Part shown: piece by piece, positions 31,800-44,028 of the stretch
Layout of the letters: each line of letters opens with the position of its first letter
How positions within the stretch are numbered: the first letter of the stretch is position 1
Assembly (NCBI GenBank): GCA_033816765.1
Contig: CM066288.1
Span: 2,108,001-2,172,000, forward strand
Direction of reading: 5' to 3'
DNA: 64,000 bases
From: Nothopassalora personata
Lineage: Eukaryota; Ascomycota; Dothideomycetes; Mycosphaerellales; Mycosphaerellaceae
Program-made: the position numbers and the translations under genes
The notes under the pieces: model-generated
The model's database searches: none
The model's input: only the letters and a program-made list of their open reading frames with translations
Told to the model about the DNA's origin: nothing

Positions 31800-33606
31800 A
31801 TGTACTTATTCGCTAAGGGTAAAGATTCGTCCTAGGTAAGCTTAAACTGTCGTTTAGGCTCGTTTATGAGCTTGTCCCCTCTATAGTATAAGAGAGCATT
31901 CGGCTACGGAAGTCCGATAAAAGGCTTAAGTCGTTAGTTATTCCCGGACTATGCCTAGAACTTGTACGAGCTCACTTCTACGTTAATTAGTCCGCGTAGT
32001 ATGCCTATAAGTCGACATTCTCTACTCAACTCTTTCGTATAGTGTATTAGTGTACCTGTCTAGGCTCCCGAGAGAACTTCGAGAAGTCGTCGATAATAGT
32101 AGGTACTAGGAGTTCGGTAGCTACGTTGCCTATAGCATATAGATTCGTGTGAAATTCGTAATAGCTCACGCAATAGAAGGGTATGTTTATAAGCATCTAA
32201 GGTGCCGTACGAAGAACGAACCCAAATCCTATAGCGCGGCGGTATTCTAGTCTTTAGCTACGATAAGACGAAAGATAGTAAAGTCGACTCGCATTTCGTT
32301 ATAGCATCTCTAGGCCTAAAGTATGCTGCTATCTCGTATCTCTAGGCTAACGGTATCGGGAACGCTATCCGTAAGTCCCTAGCTTACTACTAGCTTCTTC
32401 GGATCGTAGACTCTATAAGAACGATTAACAAGTCCTTCGGCATAGAACGTAAGAGGACGCCGCTATAGCTTAATGTGTACTGTGTGCCTATATAAATTCC
32501 GGTAGTCGTTAGAACGGGTTATTAGGAGTAGAGCCCGGAGGAATAAGAGGTGATCGATCTAAAATAGGGTGCAATTGCTAGGATGGGCGCTATATATTAA
32601 GCTCTACCGACTAGCCGAGGAGCCTACTAAATATTAGAATTAGACCTAGAATGTCTAATACCGTAGTAATCGCCTCTCTAGCTATAAGCGCGTAGAACAT
32701 ACGCTACTTTATATAGTAAGAGCACGCTTTCGCGAAGAAGAGTATACTATAGAGAGGGAGATACTACTTAAAGATCGAGTCGTCTATAGTAATAGGTTAT
32801 TACGAAGCTAGCCTACGTCGAGAGTGCATTAGTCTCGCGAGCCGGTAGTCTATAATAGGTAGTAGTCTTATAGACAATGTAGCTCGAGATTCTATCTCTA
32901 TAGTTATAAAATCGGTACGGTTTACTACTGCTTAAAATGCGGTCTATAGAAGCAGCACGTCCTAGTAGGAGGAGACGATAGTCGTGCTCGTAGACCTCCT
33001 TAATCTCGATGCTTCCTCTATAATTAAGCTTTAGCCTTAAGCTAAAATGAAGTAGACCCTAGCTTCTTAAACTACACTACTATTATCGTTACTGTTTGTC
33101 GGCCTTACACGCTATAGAACTCTATTTAGACTAGGTAAGGTCCGAGTACTACTAAAGGAGCGCTAGGTACCGAAGAACATTAAAAGCATTCGACTGTAGT
33201 ACCCTATTATTAGGGATCTTAAGGATGTACGCCGGTACGGTCTCCCTTCGTCTTTATACGTGAAGCTAAAGTCTACTAGAGCTACAATCACTCTTTAACT
33301 ACGTACGCTTAGTTCGGTGCTATAGGACTCTATAGCGGCCTAGCTTAAGGCTTAGTATATTAGTCTCGTCCACGGCGATAGGATTCGTTCTATAAGGGTG
33401 CTGTCGAGAACTTGCTTTAAAGTATATGTCTTACCCCGTGCACCCTCCTCGAGCTCTTCGGCGGGTAGGTTGCTTCGTTCGGCTTCGGCGGCCGCTTATC
33501 TAAAGCGCTTAACCTACGTATGCACTTTTAGACATCGCTACGGACCGAGTGCTTACTTTATGTCGTCTTTCGAGTCGAATAAGCTATCCTACATATCTGT
33601 AGACAT
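31800..33606 (-). pseudogene. Unrecognised decayed coding region in the spacer, - strand
   Basis: From ATG at 33606 the minus strand reads MSTDM-stop-DSLFDSKDDIK, then AAAEAERSNLPAEELEEGARG, KTYTLKQVLDSTLIERILSPW and so on, with TAG at plausible Gln sites. Further pieces in changing frames (e.g. ITIEIESRATLSIRLLPIIDYRLARLM near 32850, ISFYCVSYYEFHTNLYAIGNVATELLVP near 32150) suggest a long gene with introns or indels. No family recognised. The end is uncertain. An open stretch at 33398-33619 on the other strand is its shadow. Confidence 0.4.
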
Positions 33607-34224
33607 ATTGATGCCTTAGTTAATAACCTAGCTAGCGTGTATCTTTACTAATCGTGGTTCCGTAGTAGCTAGTAGCCGTTCTCGATCATTACTTAGCATT
33701 TTCTTAAGCATTCTAAAGTATAAATTTAGCTAATTAATACACTAACATCGGTCTACCTACGGGGCATTAGAAGTTAAGATAACACAATTATCTTCGCATG
33801 TAGTCTTTTTATAGCTCTTACCTAGGTTATTCGCTTGTTTATTAATAATGCGGAGAAGTGCTACTATACCGTAGCTAGGCTAGCTATGCCTTAATATTGT
33901 ATAGGGCTCTATGTCTATAGCTATAGCCTATCTACTAAAACTAGAAGATCTATATACGTTAAGTAGACGTTTTCTAGTAGGTTACTAGATCATTTCTAGT
34001 AAAGACTTAGCCTAATCTTCTAAAGCTGCGATTAATGGTATAGTATAGCTCTAGCTAGTGTCTCCGTAAGAATAAGCTATAGAGCCTATAATAAAATCAT
34101 TACTTCGGTTTACGCGAGTAACATACCTTAAGAAGATCCCATTACTCTAATACAACTGTGTAAACTAAGCGTCGAAAAGAGACAACTAAATGCGCCCTAT
34201 AGCATCTAGAAGCATCATCCTTAG
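33607..34224. other. Spacer end, nothing recognised
   Basis: AT-rich, RIP-affected sequence between the decayed minus-strand region and the start of the right arm. No frame, repeat or RNA gene seen. Confidence 0.5.
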
Positions 34225-34609
34225 TAGGTTTCTACCATAAGCAAGCATATACTAAGGATAGTGATCTTGTTAGATTTACATGTGTAAGAGACCTACTCTT
34301 AGACACACTTAGGCCTTATCTTTCCGCTTTTAGAAGTGAATAGAAGGTTCTCTCGGCTTAAGAAGGTCCAGCTAGGCAGTAACGTACAAACCTCGTAGGT
34401 ACGCATAAAAGAAGCTAGTTCTTTACTAAACAACTCTCTCTACTTTATACTACTTTATACCTCTCTTCCCACCTTTTTAGACTACTATACACTCACATAC
34501 CCTAACAACTATTATATACACATTCTTAAAGCTTTTTAAGAAGCTTTTAGTAAGGTATGCTATATATGTAATAGTGTTTTAAGGGTGTTGCTAACTTATA
34601 AGTAGCATT

Positions 34610-35730
34610 ATGGCAGATGTTATTAAGTAGACTCCTATAAACTAGTTTAGTAGTACTAGCAATGTCTTTAGTGGTGGATCTAGCTCTAGTGACGATTAAG
34701 ATCCTAATAAGCGTCCTCCTAGTAATAGTAGAAAGGGTCTACCTACATCTAGTAGGATCTCTAAGCGTAAGACCCTTATTAAGGCACTTAGACTAGTTAA
34801 GCAGATTATCGAGAGTAAGCGCAAGATCACTAAGAAGAATATAACCTTATAGCTTACTATAGCATCCCTTAAGGTTACCTTCTATAAGAAGAAGCTTCTA
34901 ACTACTAAGGGTAGTATTACTAATCTACCGAACTAGGGTTGGATTAACGCGGCTACCTAGGATTTTGATTATATAATAGTTAACCCTTAAGGTCGTATTT
35001 CTAATACTATTACTATAAACCTTAATAGTAGTTAGAACTACCTTCCTACCTTATAGGCTTCCGCTATAGACCATCTTATTTAGCACTTTGGTAGCGCCTA
35101 CAACCGCTATAAGGAGAGATCTAACCTTCCCTTTTCTAGCTACTATACTATTCTAGGATGGTTTAAGGGCTGCTATACTAACTGCGCTCTTAACAATCAT
35201 TACGATAAGTGTAGCTTCTTCTCTCTACGGACCCTATAGTAGAGTGCCGCTAGTCTATCTAGAACCTACTAGCAGCCTAGTGTAGGTTATACTCGCTCCG
35301 CTAGTGCTGCATTCTAGGGTAGTGTATAGTATAGTCGATCTCCTCCTATTATACGTAGCAGTTCTCTACGTAAGGCTTCCTATCTCTAGTTCTATACTCT
35401 CCTAGTATAAGTACCTCTAGATATAGTCTTTAGATACTACCTACCTAGCTTATTCCTAGCGATGTGGACTAGCGCCTAAGCATCCCTAGGGCTCCTAGTA
35501 ATAGTTCTAGAACTGTCCTCCTAGAGCTTCGCCTCCTATTCTCTAACTCCCTCTCTTAGGATAAGGTTACTACCTTAATTCGTTAGTTCCTACAGCGCTT
35601 AGGCACTAATAATAACTTTTAGGAGGGTGCTATATTGAACTCGAGTTCCTATAAGAGGGGTTCTAGAGGCTCTAGTAGTTTTAGTAGTAAGTAGTAGTCT
35701 AGATAGTGTACTTGTATTAGGTCTTAGTGA
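34610..35730 (+). pseudogene. Copia-C antisense coding region, right copy
   Basis: From ATG 34610 the frame reads MADVIK, then NVFSGGSSSSDD, NKRPPSNSRKGLPTSSRISKRK (a basic, possibly nuclear-targeting segment), LIKALRLVKQIIESKRKITKK, SLKVTFYKKKLLTTKGSITNLPN, HLI-stop-HFGSAYNRYKERSNLPFSSYY and LGWFKGCYTNCALNNHYDKCSFF. The final third fits another frame (LSIPRAPSNSSRTVLLELRLLF, DKVTTLI, FLQRLGTNNNF) ending at TAG/TGA 35725-35730, so a short intron or indel lies near 35330-35450. Stops inside are TAG at Gln/Trp-like sites. It lies opposite to Copia-C pol, downstream of it. Family not recognised. The other copy is 28967-30087. Confidence 0.6.
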
Positions 35731-36056
35731 TTTAGTTAGGGCTAAAGGATAAAATGGCCGTTATGAGCAAGGGCGGTCTACTTCTCTGTTTCCTTTTATT
35801 TTGTTACTATAGCTCCCCTAAATTGGAGTCTATAATAATGAACTAGATCTTGCCTTAAAAGGCGGTTCTAAAGTAGGCCTCTCTATAGTCTAGTTGCATA
35901 AGCATGGTAAGATATGTAATACCCTAAATGAATCTAGCCCTTAAGGCTAATAAATAAAAACTTTCCTCTACTATCTCTAAACAAATGAGATATTGCTTTA
36001 TAAATACTTGTGAACAAATGAAGGTCTTGCTATGTATAAATGAAGGTGTAGTTAGT
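35731..36056. other. Copia-C region between antisense coding region and pol end
   Basis: Counterpart of 28641-28966. No coding support. Confidence 0.45.
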
Positions 36057-39000
36057 CTCTAGAAGCCTCCCTTAGAGAATGTGGTTTAGTGACTTTAGCT
36101 TTATAAGCTAATCTACAAGCTGTTGTACAGTAGGGATATACTTAACTATAATTAAGCCTTCTTTATAAACATGTCTACAAAAATGGTTCCTTAGTCTAAT
36201 ATGCTTAGTTCTTCTATGGTTAGTGTAATCTCTAACTAGCTTAATAGTAGACTAGTTGTCTATAAAGATCTTAAAGGCTTAAGCTTTGTAGTTAGTCATT
36301 TTCTAGGTTTTATAGAGTAGATTTCTTAACTACATTACTTCCCTATAGCATTTAGTTAAGGCTACATACTCTACTTTAGTGCTTAACAGCACTATCTCCT
36401 TCTATAGGTTGGATTTCTAGATAATAGGACTTCTAGCCATTTTGACTAGGAGTCCTAAGGTTAATCTACCTATTAGATCTCTAGAGAAATTAGAGTCTAT
36501 GTAGATCTCTAGCTTTAGGGATTGTGTTTTTCTAAAGATTAGGCACTTGTTAATTGTTCTAGTAATGTATCTCTAAACATGCTTTACTATAGCAATATGT
36601 TCTACTAAAGGATTAGCTAAGAATTTAGCTAGGTAGTTTGTTATATAGGAGATATCTAGCCTAGTCTAGTTAGCTAGGTACTAGAGTTCCCTAATTAATG
36701 TGTTGAATAGATTGTAATCCTATATATTGCATTGCTCTTTATAAGCTTTATACAGGCGGTTAAGGGGATACTTAACACTTTTAGCTAAGTCTAGGCTATG
36801 TTTCTAAAGTTTCTCTAAAGTATAGTGCTTTTAGGAGATATAGAGATCTCTATTCTTTTCACTCTTTAGTTATATGCCTAGGAAAAGGTTAGTATTAATA
36901 GTTTTGATAGAGTACTTCTTCTTTAGTCTAGTAATGAACTTGTCAATCTTCTAATTACTATCGCTAAAGATCTAAAAGTCATCTATATATAGGAGAACTA
37001 AAAGATTCTCCCCCTAAAAAAGACATGTATTAGAATTAAGTCTCTTTAGGCCTAATTCTTCTAGAGCTTCCTTAGCATCATAGTACTAGAGGTTTGTAGA
37101 TTGTTTTAATCTATATAGTCCCTTCTTAATTTCTAGGACTTTGTTAGATAGATCTTTCTTAATAAGTTCTGCCCCTTCTAGTAGTTTAATATATAAAGGT
37201 CTGTTAATGTTAGGGTTCATAAATGCTGTTTTAACATTAATCTATCTCCTCTTCTAGCTAAGAACTGTGCATAGGGCTAGGAGAATCCTACTTGTTAGTA
37301 GCCTTAGGGTTAGAGCAAAGGGTTTAACATAGTCTATCCCTTACTTTTAAGTAAACCCCTTTACTACCTATCTAGCTCTACGCTTCTTAATGGACCTATT
37401 AGGAAGATACTTGTAGTGTAGGACCTATTTTCCTATAAGCAGTTTCCTACCCTTAGGGACTTTCTATAATAGGATCTATATAACACATTCTATGTCTTCT
37501 AAGGAGTTAAATTCCTTTCTAATTGCCCTAATCCATTCAGCTCTATTAGGTCTATTTAATGCTTTAGTTAGGGTAGTAGGATCTATAAGCTTCCCCTTCT
37601 TTACATTATCTATAGCTATTATAGCGAATACTTTCTCAAGTTTGCTATAATTATAATAGGATCTGTTCTATCTTAAACTTCTCCTAGTTAGCTTAGGATA
37701 GACCTTAGCTTATTTAGTCTTTATAGGCTTATAAGTCCTATCTCTCTTCCTCTTACTAATGTATAGGGTAGGGTAGAATGGTGTTATGGCCTAATTAGGG
37801 TCTTCTTACATAGCTAGGGCTATGTCTTCTTAGTGTAGCTCTTTAGACTATAAAGTCTAAGGCTTATGCTCTATAGGGGATTGTTCCTAGAGCTAGGTGT
37901 ACTCTATAGGAGATTGTTCCTAGAGCTAGGTGTGCTCTATAGGAGACTGTTCCTAGAGCTAGGGGGATGTGTCTCTAAATAGTAGACGTGAATCTTCTAT
38001 CCTATGCTCCCCTAAGACTAACCTTAGTTAGGGGAGTCTTGTTACGAAGCCCTTTGTGTTTTAGGTTAGTTACTATGCTGTAGCAGCTCCCCCTCTAGCT
38101 ACATAGCTCCCCTTAAAGGTTTATAGGGTTAGTGACTCGCTTCTAGCTCGTGTAGCCCTTTATAAGGCATATGAATACCTTTATAGTAAGGGTCCTTAGG
38201 GTTATTATAGGGATGTCTTAGGAAGGTGATCTCGTTATCTAGGACAGTATACTTATTACTAGCAGTAAGCTAGGAGCTCTTAACAGTCTACCCTATCTAC
38301 TCCCCCTAAGCGACCTACTTGCCTATAGGGATTTAGTATTACGAGTTCTATAAGAAATCTTTATTAAAAGTTATATAGGGGGAATAGGTTATCTTATAGA
38401 CCTATTTTCCTTTCTCCTACTATAGCTTCCATAGTAGGTAGTTGGTTGATAAACTACCCTAGAATCCTATATGCTACTATATGTCCGCCCTTATAGAGAA
38501 CTTTTTAGACTTAGTATAATTGTCGTTATATTTGTATGCTTTACATCCAAACCTCCTTACATTCCTTAAGTCTATCTCTTTAACATTAATGCCTAGGTCC
38601 TTCTTAAAGTTAATCTATAGTACATTTTTTGTTATTAAGTTAAAGAGGCGGTTCGTAATATAGTATGCAAAATCTATAGCCTAGGGCTAGAGGTTCTATA
38701 GTAAGCTAGAGTCTATAAGTATAGCTCTAGCCTTATTAATAATAACTTTGTTCGAAGCTTTAGCAATTCCATTCTGCTTAGGTGTGTATAGTAATGCAAA
38801 ATCCTATCTAATTCCTTTATGTTAGGCATGTGTTCTAAGTTCAATGTTGTTGAATTCCCTACTACTATCTAAGAACTAGATCTTAGGTTTCTTCTTATAG
38901 TAGTTCTACATTATAGTAAGCTAAGTCTTAATTACTGTTAGAGTAGCACTTTTCTTTAGAAGTAGCAAGCACTATCTTATCCTAGTTTTAGCACACGTAA

Positions 39001-40840
39001 GCATAAGGCAATATGCGTAACTATTATAAGAGAGTGGAGTTATTAGACTAACTAGGTTAGTATAGATTTCATCCAATGCCTCTAGTGTAGGTCTCCTAGG
39101 GATTCTTAAAACAACTCTTTATAACCTTATAAGCTTATAAGTCTTATAATGCCCTAACTCTATAGTATTAACATCTTCTAGGCCCTTAACTGCTTCTTTT
39201 GTAGTATTAAGTAATATACTCCTAATATGCCTAAGCCTTTAATGCTATCTAACTGTATTAGTTCTTAGCTTAGTAAATGCAAGAGTAGCAAGTCCTTTTA
39301 GTACTAATCTATCTTTATCCTTCCTAGAACCCCTCTTTACCCTAAGGTTCCTAAAGACAATAACATTTTTTATTATCTTAACTAAGCCTGTAGGCTTGTC
39401 CTTCTAGAACAGCATTTTGGATAGTCTATCTAGGTAAACTCTATGTTTCTTATATAGGAGTTCTATAGAGATTAGTATCGTATCTAACTCTAGTAAGTAA
39501 AGCATATTGCGAAGGAGGAGGGTAGTCTCTTAGCTAAGATAGTTCTTTATGACCTACTCCAATTCTCCTTTAGTTATAAGAGATCCTTACCTAACGGCCT
39601 ATAAGAAGCATGTAGGCCTTAGTCTTGGCCTAACATTCTAAAGGTCTGTAAGATTATTGTAGATATAGAAGGATGTGCCTATGTTATAGACTTTGTCTAT
39701 TAATATTAGGTTTAATACGGTAGCTACTATCCTTCCTATATACACTAGTTATGCAACTACAACAGCTACTCTGGACCTCCTATATAGTTATCTCTAGTCC
39801 CTATTACTGTTAGAGCTATACTCCTAATTAGATGATAAGTCTAACTAGTCATTAATTGCTGCAGCAATCCTCTTCCTAGGGGATTTGCTGCCCTTTACCT
39901 TCTTTACCCTATCCTTTAGGGTGTCTTTGCCCTTCTTATACCTATTCCTAGGATTGTTCTCTAGATGCTGCTTATAGCAGTTCGCGTTAGTGTGCTTATG
40001 TAAGCACTGTATGCACTGCTTATTATTATTCTTGCTTAAGAATGCTCTAATAAAGCTATTGCTAGGCTTATAGGTAGTAGGTACTTGCTCCTTCGTAAGA
40101 GTTGTGAACATTCTCTCTAGGGTAGTTAATTCTAGGGGATTGTTATGTCTCTATGTCCTAAGCCATTCGACATAGTTTAGACCTTTAACAAAGTACAATC
40201 TATAGATACTATCTAGGAGGACAAAAGAGGATTTAAGCCTTAACTTGTTATTAACTAGGGAAGATCTAATGAATTGCTCTATAGTAGTCTTATTATTATT
40301 CACCTATGCTTAAAAGTCTTTACAGTACTTTAATGTATTAGGTCTTGCAGCATCTAGTTTAATGTGCCTAACTGCCTTTAGAGTGTTATATAGATTAATT
40401 GTAATAACTAGCTTGTATGTTGCCTTAATTAAATTATACAATTCCTTAGCTAACTTGTCTACATCTCTAAAGTTTAGCCTTAGGGTAGAATCCAATCTAG
40501 CCATAATAATGCTATATGCTTGTATGTCCTCTTTCTTCTATCGCTTATAGGCAGCTTTATATCCTACACTACTAGTAATGTCCTAAGGGGCTTTATTCTA
40601 GGTAGTCTTATCTTAGACATTCTTAGTTACATCTTAGGGTTAATTATAAGCTGCCCTGTTTAGAGCGTACTTTAGGTTAACCTAGTCTAGATCATAGATT
40701 ACGTATCTAACTAGATCCTTCTCTAGTAGTACGCTAATTAGTATAGATTTCTATGCCTAGAACTGTACGCCTTTCCTAAGCACCTAGTTGTCCTTAGCGG
40801 ATCTTACTAGGTTACTAGAGGTGTTGTTTCTAAACTCTAT
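36057..40840 (-). pseudogene. Copia-C gag and pol, right copy (decayed)
   Basis: Inverted copy of 23860-28640 with the same domains. gag lies at about 39840-40840 and keeps two longer open pieces (39845-40111 with the CCHC-like knuckle CIQCLHKHTNANC, and 40310-40504). Integrase is at about 38600-38900, RT at about 36850-37550 and RNase H at about 36060-36510. Stops are mainly TAG. Confidence 0.9.
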
Positions 40841-41046
40841 ACCTAGTCTAGCTCTTTTAGATGCTGTACTACAGTACTAGTGCTTAGTGCCGATCTCCTA
40901 TAGTAGTTCTTAAATCGATTAGGTAGTTGTCCGTAAAACAAATGTAGGGTTAAGTCTACTAGTAAGGTAAGCTAATCCTTAATAGAGCTTCGATAACGAT
41001 TTAGGTTTCAAATTAGATAGGTAGAGGAGCACCCGGGCTTATAACC

Positions 41047-41222
41047 TGTTGTAAATAGGTATTTAACGAGTATAAGCTTCTAGATTAAAACGATAGGGTG
41101 GATTAGTAACCCTCATAAATTGCTATAAGGTGTGAGACTATCTAGCTATAGAAAACAGTGTAATATAGTGTGTGTGTACTAAGTCCTAACTAACATAGAC
41201 CTTAGTCACCTAATTTATAACA
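41047..41222 (-). repeat. Copia-C 5' LTR, right arm (176 bp)
   Basis: Reverse-oriented copy of 23475-23650; tgttgtaaat...ataaca on the + strand. The primer site follows toward lower coordinates. Confidence 0.92.
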
Positions 41223-41678
41223 ATATAGTGCTCGTATCGCTTAGACCCTAGTACGAAGCTATAATTGAACTTTATACACCGTCGTAGACTCGCTCCTCTA
41301 GGATCAAACCACCTAGTTTTAGTCTTAGCATACTATAAAGACAATACTACTAGGACGTCGCCGCAAAATTCTATTAGTACAGGTTATTCGTAAAAGCTAG
41401 CCCTATTAATCGGTCCAGTCGAGATTTGCCCTATGCCTACGACAACATCGCTATCGCTCTAAAAGCATCGAATCCTAGAGGATTTCTTAGGTACTTTAAT
41501 GTGTGTAGGGCGGTATTAGAGAGAAGACGTGTATACTAAGGAGTTAAATGGTAGTCTAGGCTATGGCGTAAGACCTATCGTGCTAGGATCGTCCTAACCT
41601 ATTTGCTAATATGTAAGACTCTATAATAATCCTGCATATTAGTTCTAGATCTCGCAACTTCGCTACTAGCTAGCTACT
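41223..41678. other. 5' flank of the MFS pseudogene, right copy
   Basis: Region between the Copia-C LTR and the permease ATG. RIP-affected; no defined regulatory site. Confidence 0.45.
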
Positions 41679-43110
41679 ATGAAGTAACTTACTATAGCCC
41701 GCGACTCTAATATTATTAGGCGACGATAGTACGACTAGTTCTACCTAGACGACTTACTAGAAGAGCGAAAGCTTATTATTAAGCTTAACCTTTTAATCGT
41801 TATCTACGCTTTTATTGTGTATTAGGTAAAGTACTTAGACTAGGTTAGCTACTTTAGACTCTAAATTCTCGGCTATAAGCTAATAAAGTCTAGGTAGACA
41901 TTAGTTAGTCTCCGTTCCTAAATGACACGCTATATAGCTAACATTAGTAGACAATGCCTATGTCTCTAGTATGTTAGAGGAGCTAGGCTTCTATAGAAAC
42001 GAGCTCGTACACCTCTAGACGATGTACACCCTCGGTGTAGTCTTAGGCTAACTACTATTCGCGATTCTCTTCCTAAAAGTTCGGATGAACTAGTTAATAC
42101 TATTACTAGACATTTACTAGGGCATTTTCACCTTACTATAGTATCGCGCTAATAGCTACTCCGAGATAATAGCATACCGTTTTATAGTCGGCCTCTTCGA
42201 ATTAGCTTACTTCCCTAGAGTGCATTACGTCTTCGGTGCTTAGTACCGTGCCGATGAGATTAGTCGGCGTAGTAGGGTATTCTATGTCGGCTTAACACTA
42301 GGGACGTTAACGGCGGGTCTACTTTAAGCTATAGTAGTCGCTAATCTCGATAGTGTTAATAGGCTCTCCGGTTAGCGCTAGATGTTTATTATTAATGCGA
42401 TTATTACCCTACCGCTAGGTTTCATTAGATTCTTTCTATAGCTAGGCACGCCGAATAAGGTTAAGTCCGTCTTCTTATTAGTAGAAGAGGTCGCATTAGC
42501 TAAGGAGCGCCTAGAAAGAGCTAGCCATTAGTAGGGGGATCCGTTAACATAGGTTATAGTAAGGCGAGTGTTTACTAGCTAGAGGCTATATGTCCTAATT
42601 GTCTAGGACATAGTTTTCTAGAATAGCTACACTAACTCCTCGGCGGGCGGATATCTACTCTAGCTTAAGAGCCTCTACCGCTATTCTACTAAGAAGGTTA
42701 ACTAACTTAGTACTACTTCCCTAGCGATCGGCATATTCTACGTCCTCTTTATCTACTTCGGCGCGGACCTATTTCTCGGAAGAGCATTTACTATAACGCT
42801 AGCCTCGGCTTAGAACCTAATCGGACTTATTATTTTAATTATTTAGGATGTCCCGGAATCGGCGAAGTAGTTCGCGTTTAAACACGACCTATGCATTAGT
42901 CGCTATAAGCTCTATATTGTATAGCTAGGCGAACGACATTTTGAAACATAGTACCTAAGAGAGATCTTTTACTCTTATCGCGATGAACGCTATTATATAG
43001 TCTACTACTATATAGACGCTACTATTAGTATACAAAACCGTCGAGGCGCTACGCTTCCCTAAGGGTTATCCGTTCTCGGTAGTAAATGCAGTGCTACTTA
43101 TTGCAATAAC
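41679..43110 (+). pseudogene. MFS permease of the allantoate/pantothenate (Dal5-like) type, dead, right copy
   Basis: ATG 41679 starts MK-stop-LTIARDSN, then LDDLLEERKLIIKLNLLIVIYAFI (first membrane segment). A probable intron follows (about 41850-41945, gctaac branch-like sequence and ttag acceptor). Next come ELVHL, TMYTLGVVLG, FIVGLFELAYFPRVHYVFGAWYR, SRVFYVGLTLGTLTAG, GWRWMFIINAIITLPLGFI and LVEEVALAKERLERASH. These are the hydrophobic segments and loop motifs of the anion:cation symporter branch of the major facilitator superfamily, plasma-membrane importers of small organic acids or vitamins. The substrate cannot be told. TAG stops at Trp/Gln kill it. It is the one clear host-type gene in the window; the 3' end is approximate. 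Confidence 0.82.
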
Positions 43111-43506
43111 GTGGGACGTGAAGTGGCTACATAATAAGTAAGAGTAAGTTAATTAGAGTCGATGCGGAATAGAGCTAATAGTGTCTCGTAGACGAAGCGT
43201 ATAAGAGATTACATCGTCCGAAGAAAATAGTGTTAGCGATGCCGCGGTAGTTAGCCTATCTCCTAAGTAGTAGCTAGACACTATAACCTACTCGTTCGCA
43301 TCGAAGTAGTAGTAGTAGTAGTAGTAGTAGGGCATCTTCTATGGGGCGAGCTTAGGGGGGGGGCGCTATTATCTAGACATTGCCTAGGGTTTAGTATCTA
43401 GCGTAGGAGTACTTAGCATTAGTACAGAATGGACATCCGCTATATATGTACGAGCATATAGTACATAACCCCTAGGGATAACCCTAGCTTAAGCCTTTAA
43501 GGTTTC
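43111..43506. other. 3' flank of the MFS pseudogene, right copy, with (TAG)n microsatellite
   Basis: Trinucleotide run at 43306-43330, the inverse of 21371-21393. Nothing else seen before the Copia-C LTR. Confidence 0.5.
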
Positions 43507-43682
43507 TATTATGAATTAGGTGACTAAGGTCTATGTTAGTTAGGACTTAGTACACACACACTATATTATACTGTTTTCTATAGCTAGATAGTCTCACACC
43601 TTATAGCAATTTATAAGGGTTACTAATCTACCCTATCGTTTTAATCTAGAAGCTTATACTTATTAAATACCTAAATATAATA
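43507..43682 (+). repeat. Copia-C 5' LTR of the interrupted element, right arm (176 bp)
   Basis: Starts tattatgaattagg (TG read as TA). Followed by ggttataagcccgggtgctc and then Copia-A at 43707. The leader resumes at 50746. Confidence 0.92.
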
Positions 43683-43706
43683 GGTTATAAGCCCGGGTGC
43701 TCCTCT

Positions 43707-43912
43707 TATTACGATCTAAGCGTGTACCGGCGCTGTAGCCTAATTAAACCTAAGGTAGTAGCGGCTAAGAATTAGGTAACATTAATTAGTTACCTATAGC
43801 CTTTCTATAAGTAGCCCTTTCAATTCTAGCTTAGACATATGCAATCTACTATCTACTTTTAAAACACCTTTATAAGCCTATTTTATAACTTCTAACTACT
43901 TGTAACGTAATA
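43707..43912 (+). repeat. Copia-A 5' LTR, right copy (206 bp)
   Basis: tattacgatctaagc...cttgtaacgtaata. TG/CA ends have both become TA. The next bases, gttataagcccga, are the candidate half-tRNA-Met primer site. Confidence 0.93.
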
Positions 43913-44028
43913 GTTATAAGCCCGATAGGCGCTTACTAACGTTCGCTATACAAAACGAAGCCCTAGAGCAGATTTTGCATCGTTATTAAAAACTAGTAGG
44001 ATCTATTATTATCCTATTAACAACTATT

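Larger units (their letters stand above)
34225..41222 (-). mobile_element. Copia-C, right-arm copy, lacking its 3' LTR
   Basis: Reads on the minus strand from the 5' LTR (41047-41222) through gag and pol to the antisense region. The inverted repeat ends about 100 bp short of where the 3' LTR would begin, so this copy is cut by the duplication breakpoint and not by transposition. Content is as in 23475-30472. Confidence 0.92.

Noticed and set aside
33398..33619. Open + frame of 73 codons
   Set aside because: It is antisense to the decayed minus-strand frame starting at 33606; RIP leaves few stops opposite because TAG/CTA changes fall out of phase.
30473..34224. Starship-type or other large cargo transposon in the spacer
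   Set aside because: No tyrosine-recombinase motif or terminal repeats seen; both borders are duplication breakpoints within or beside Copia-C.
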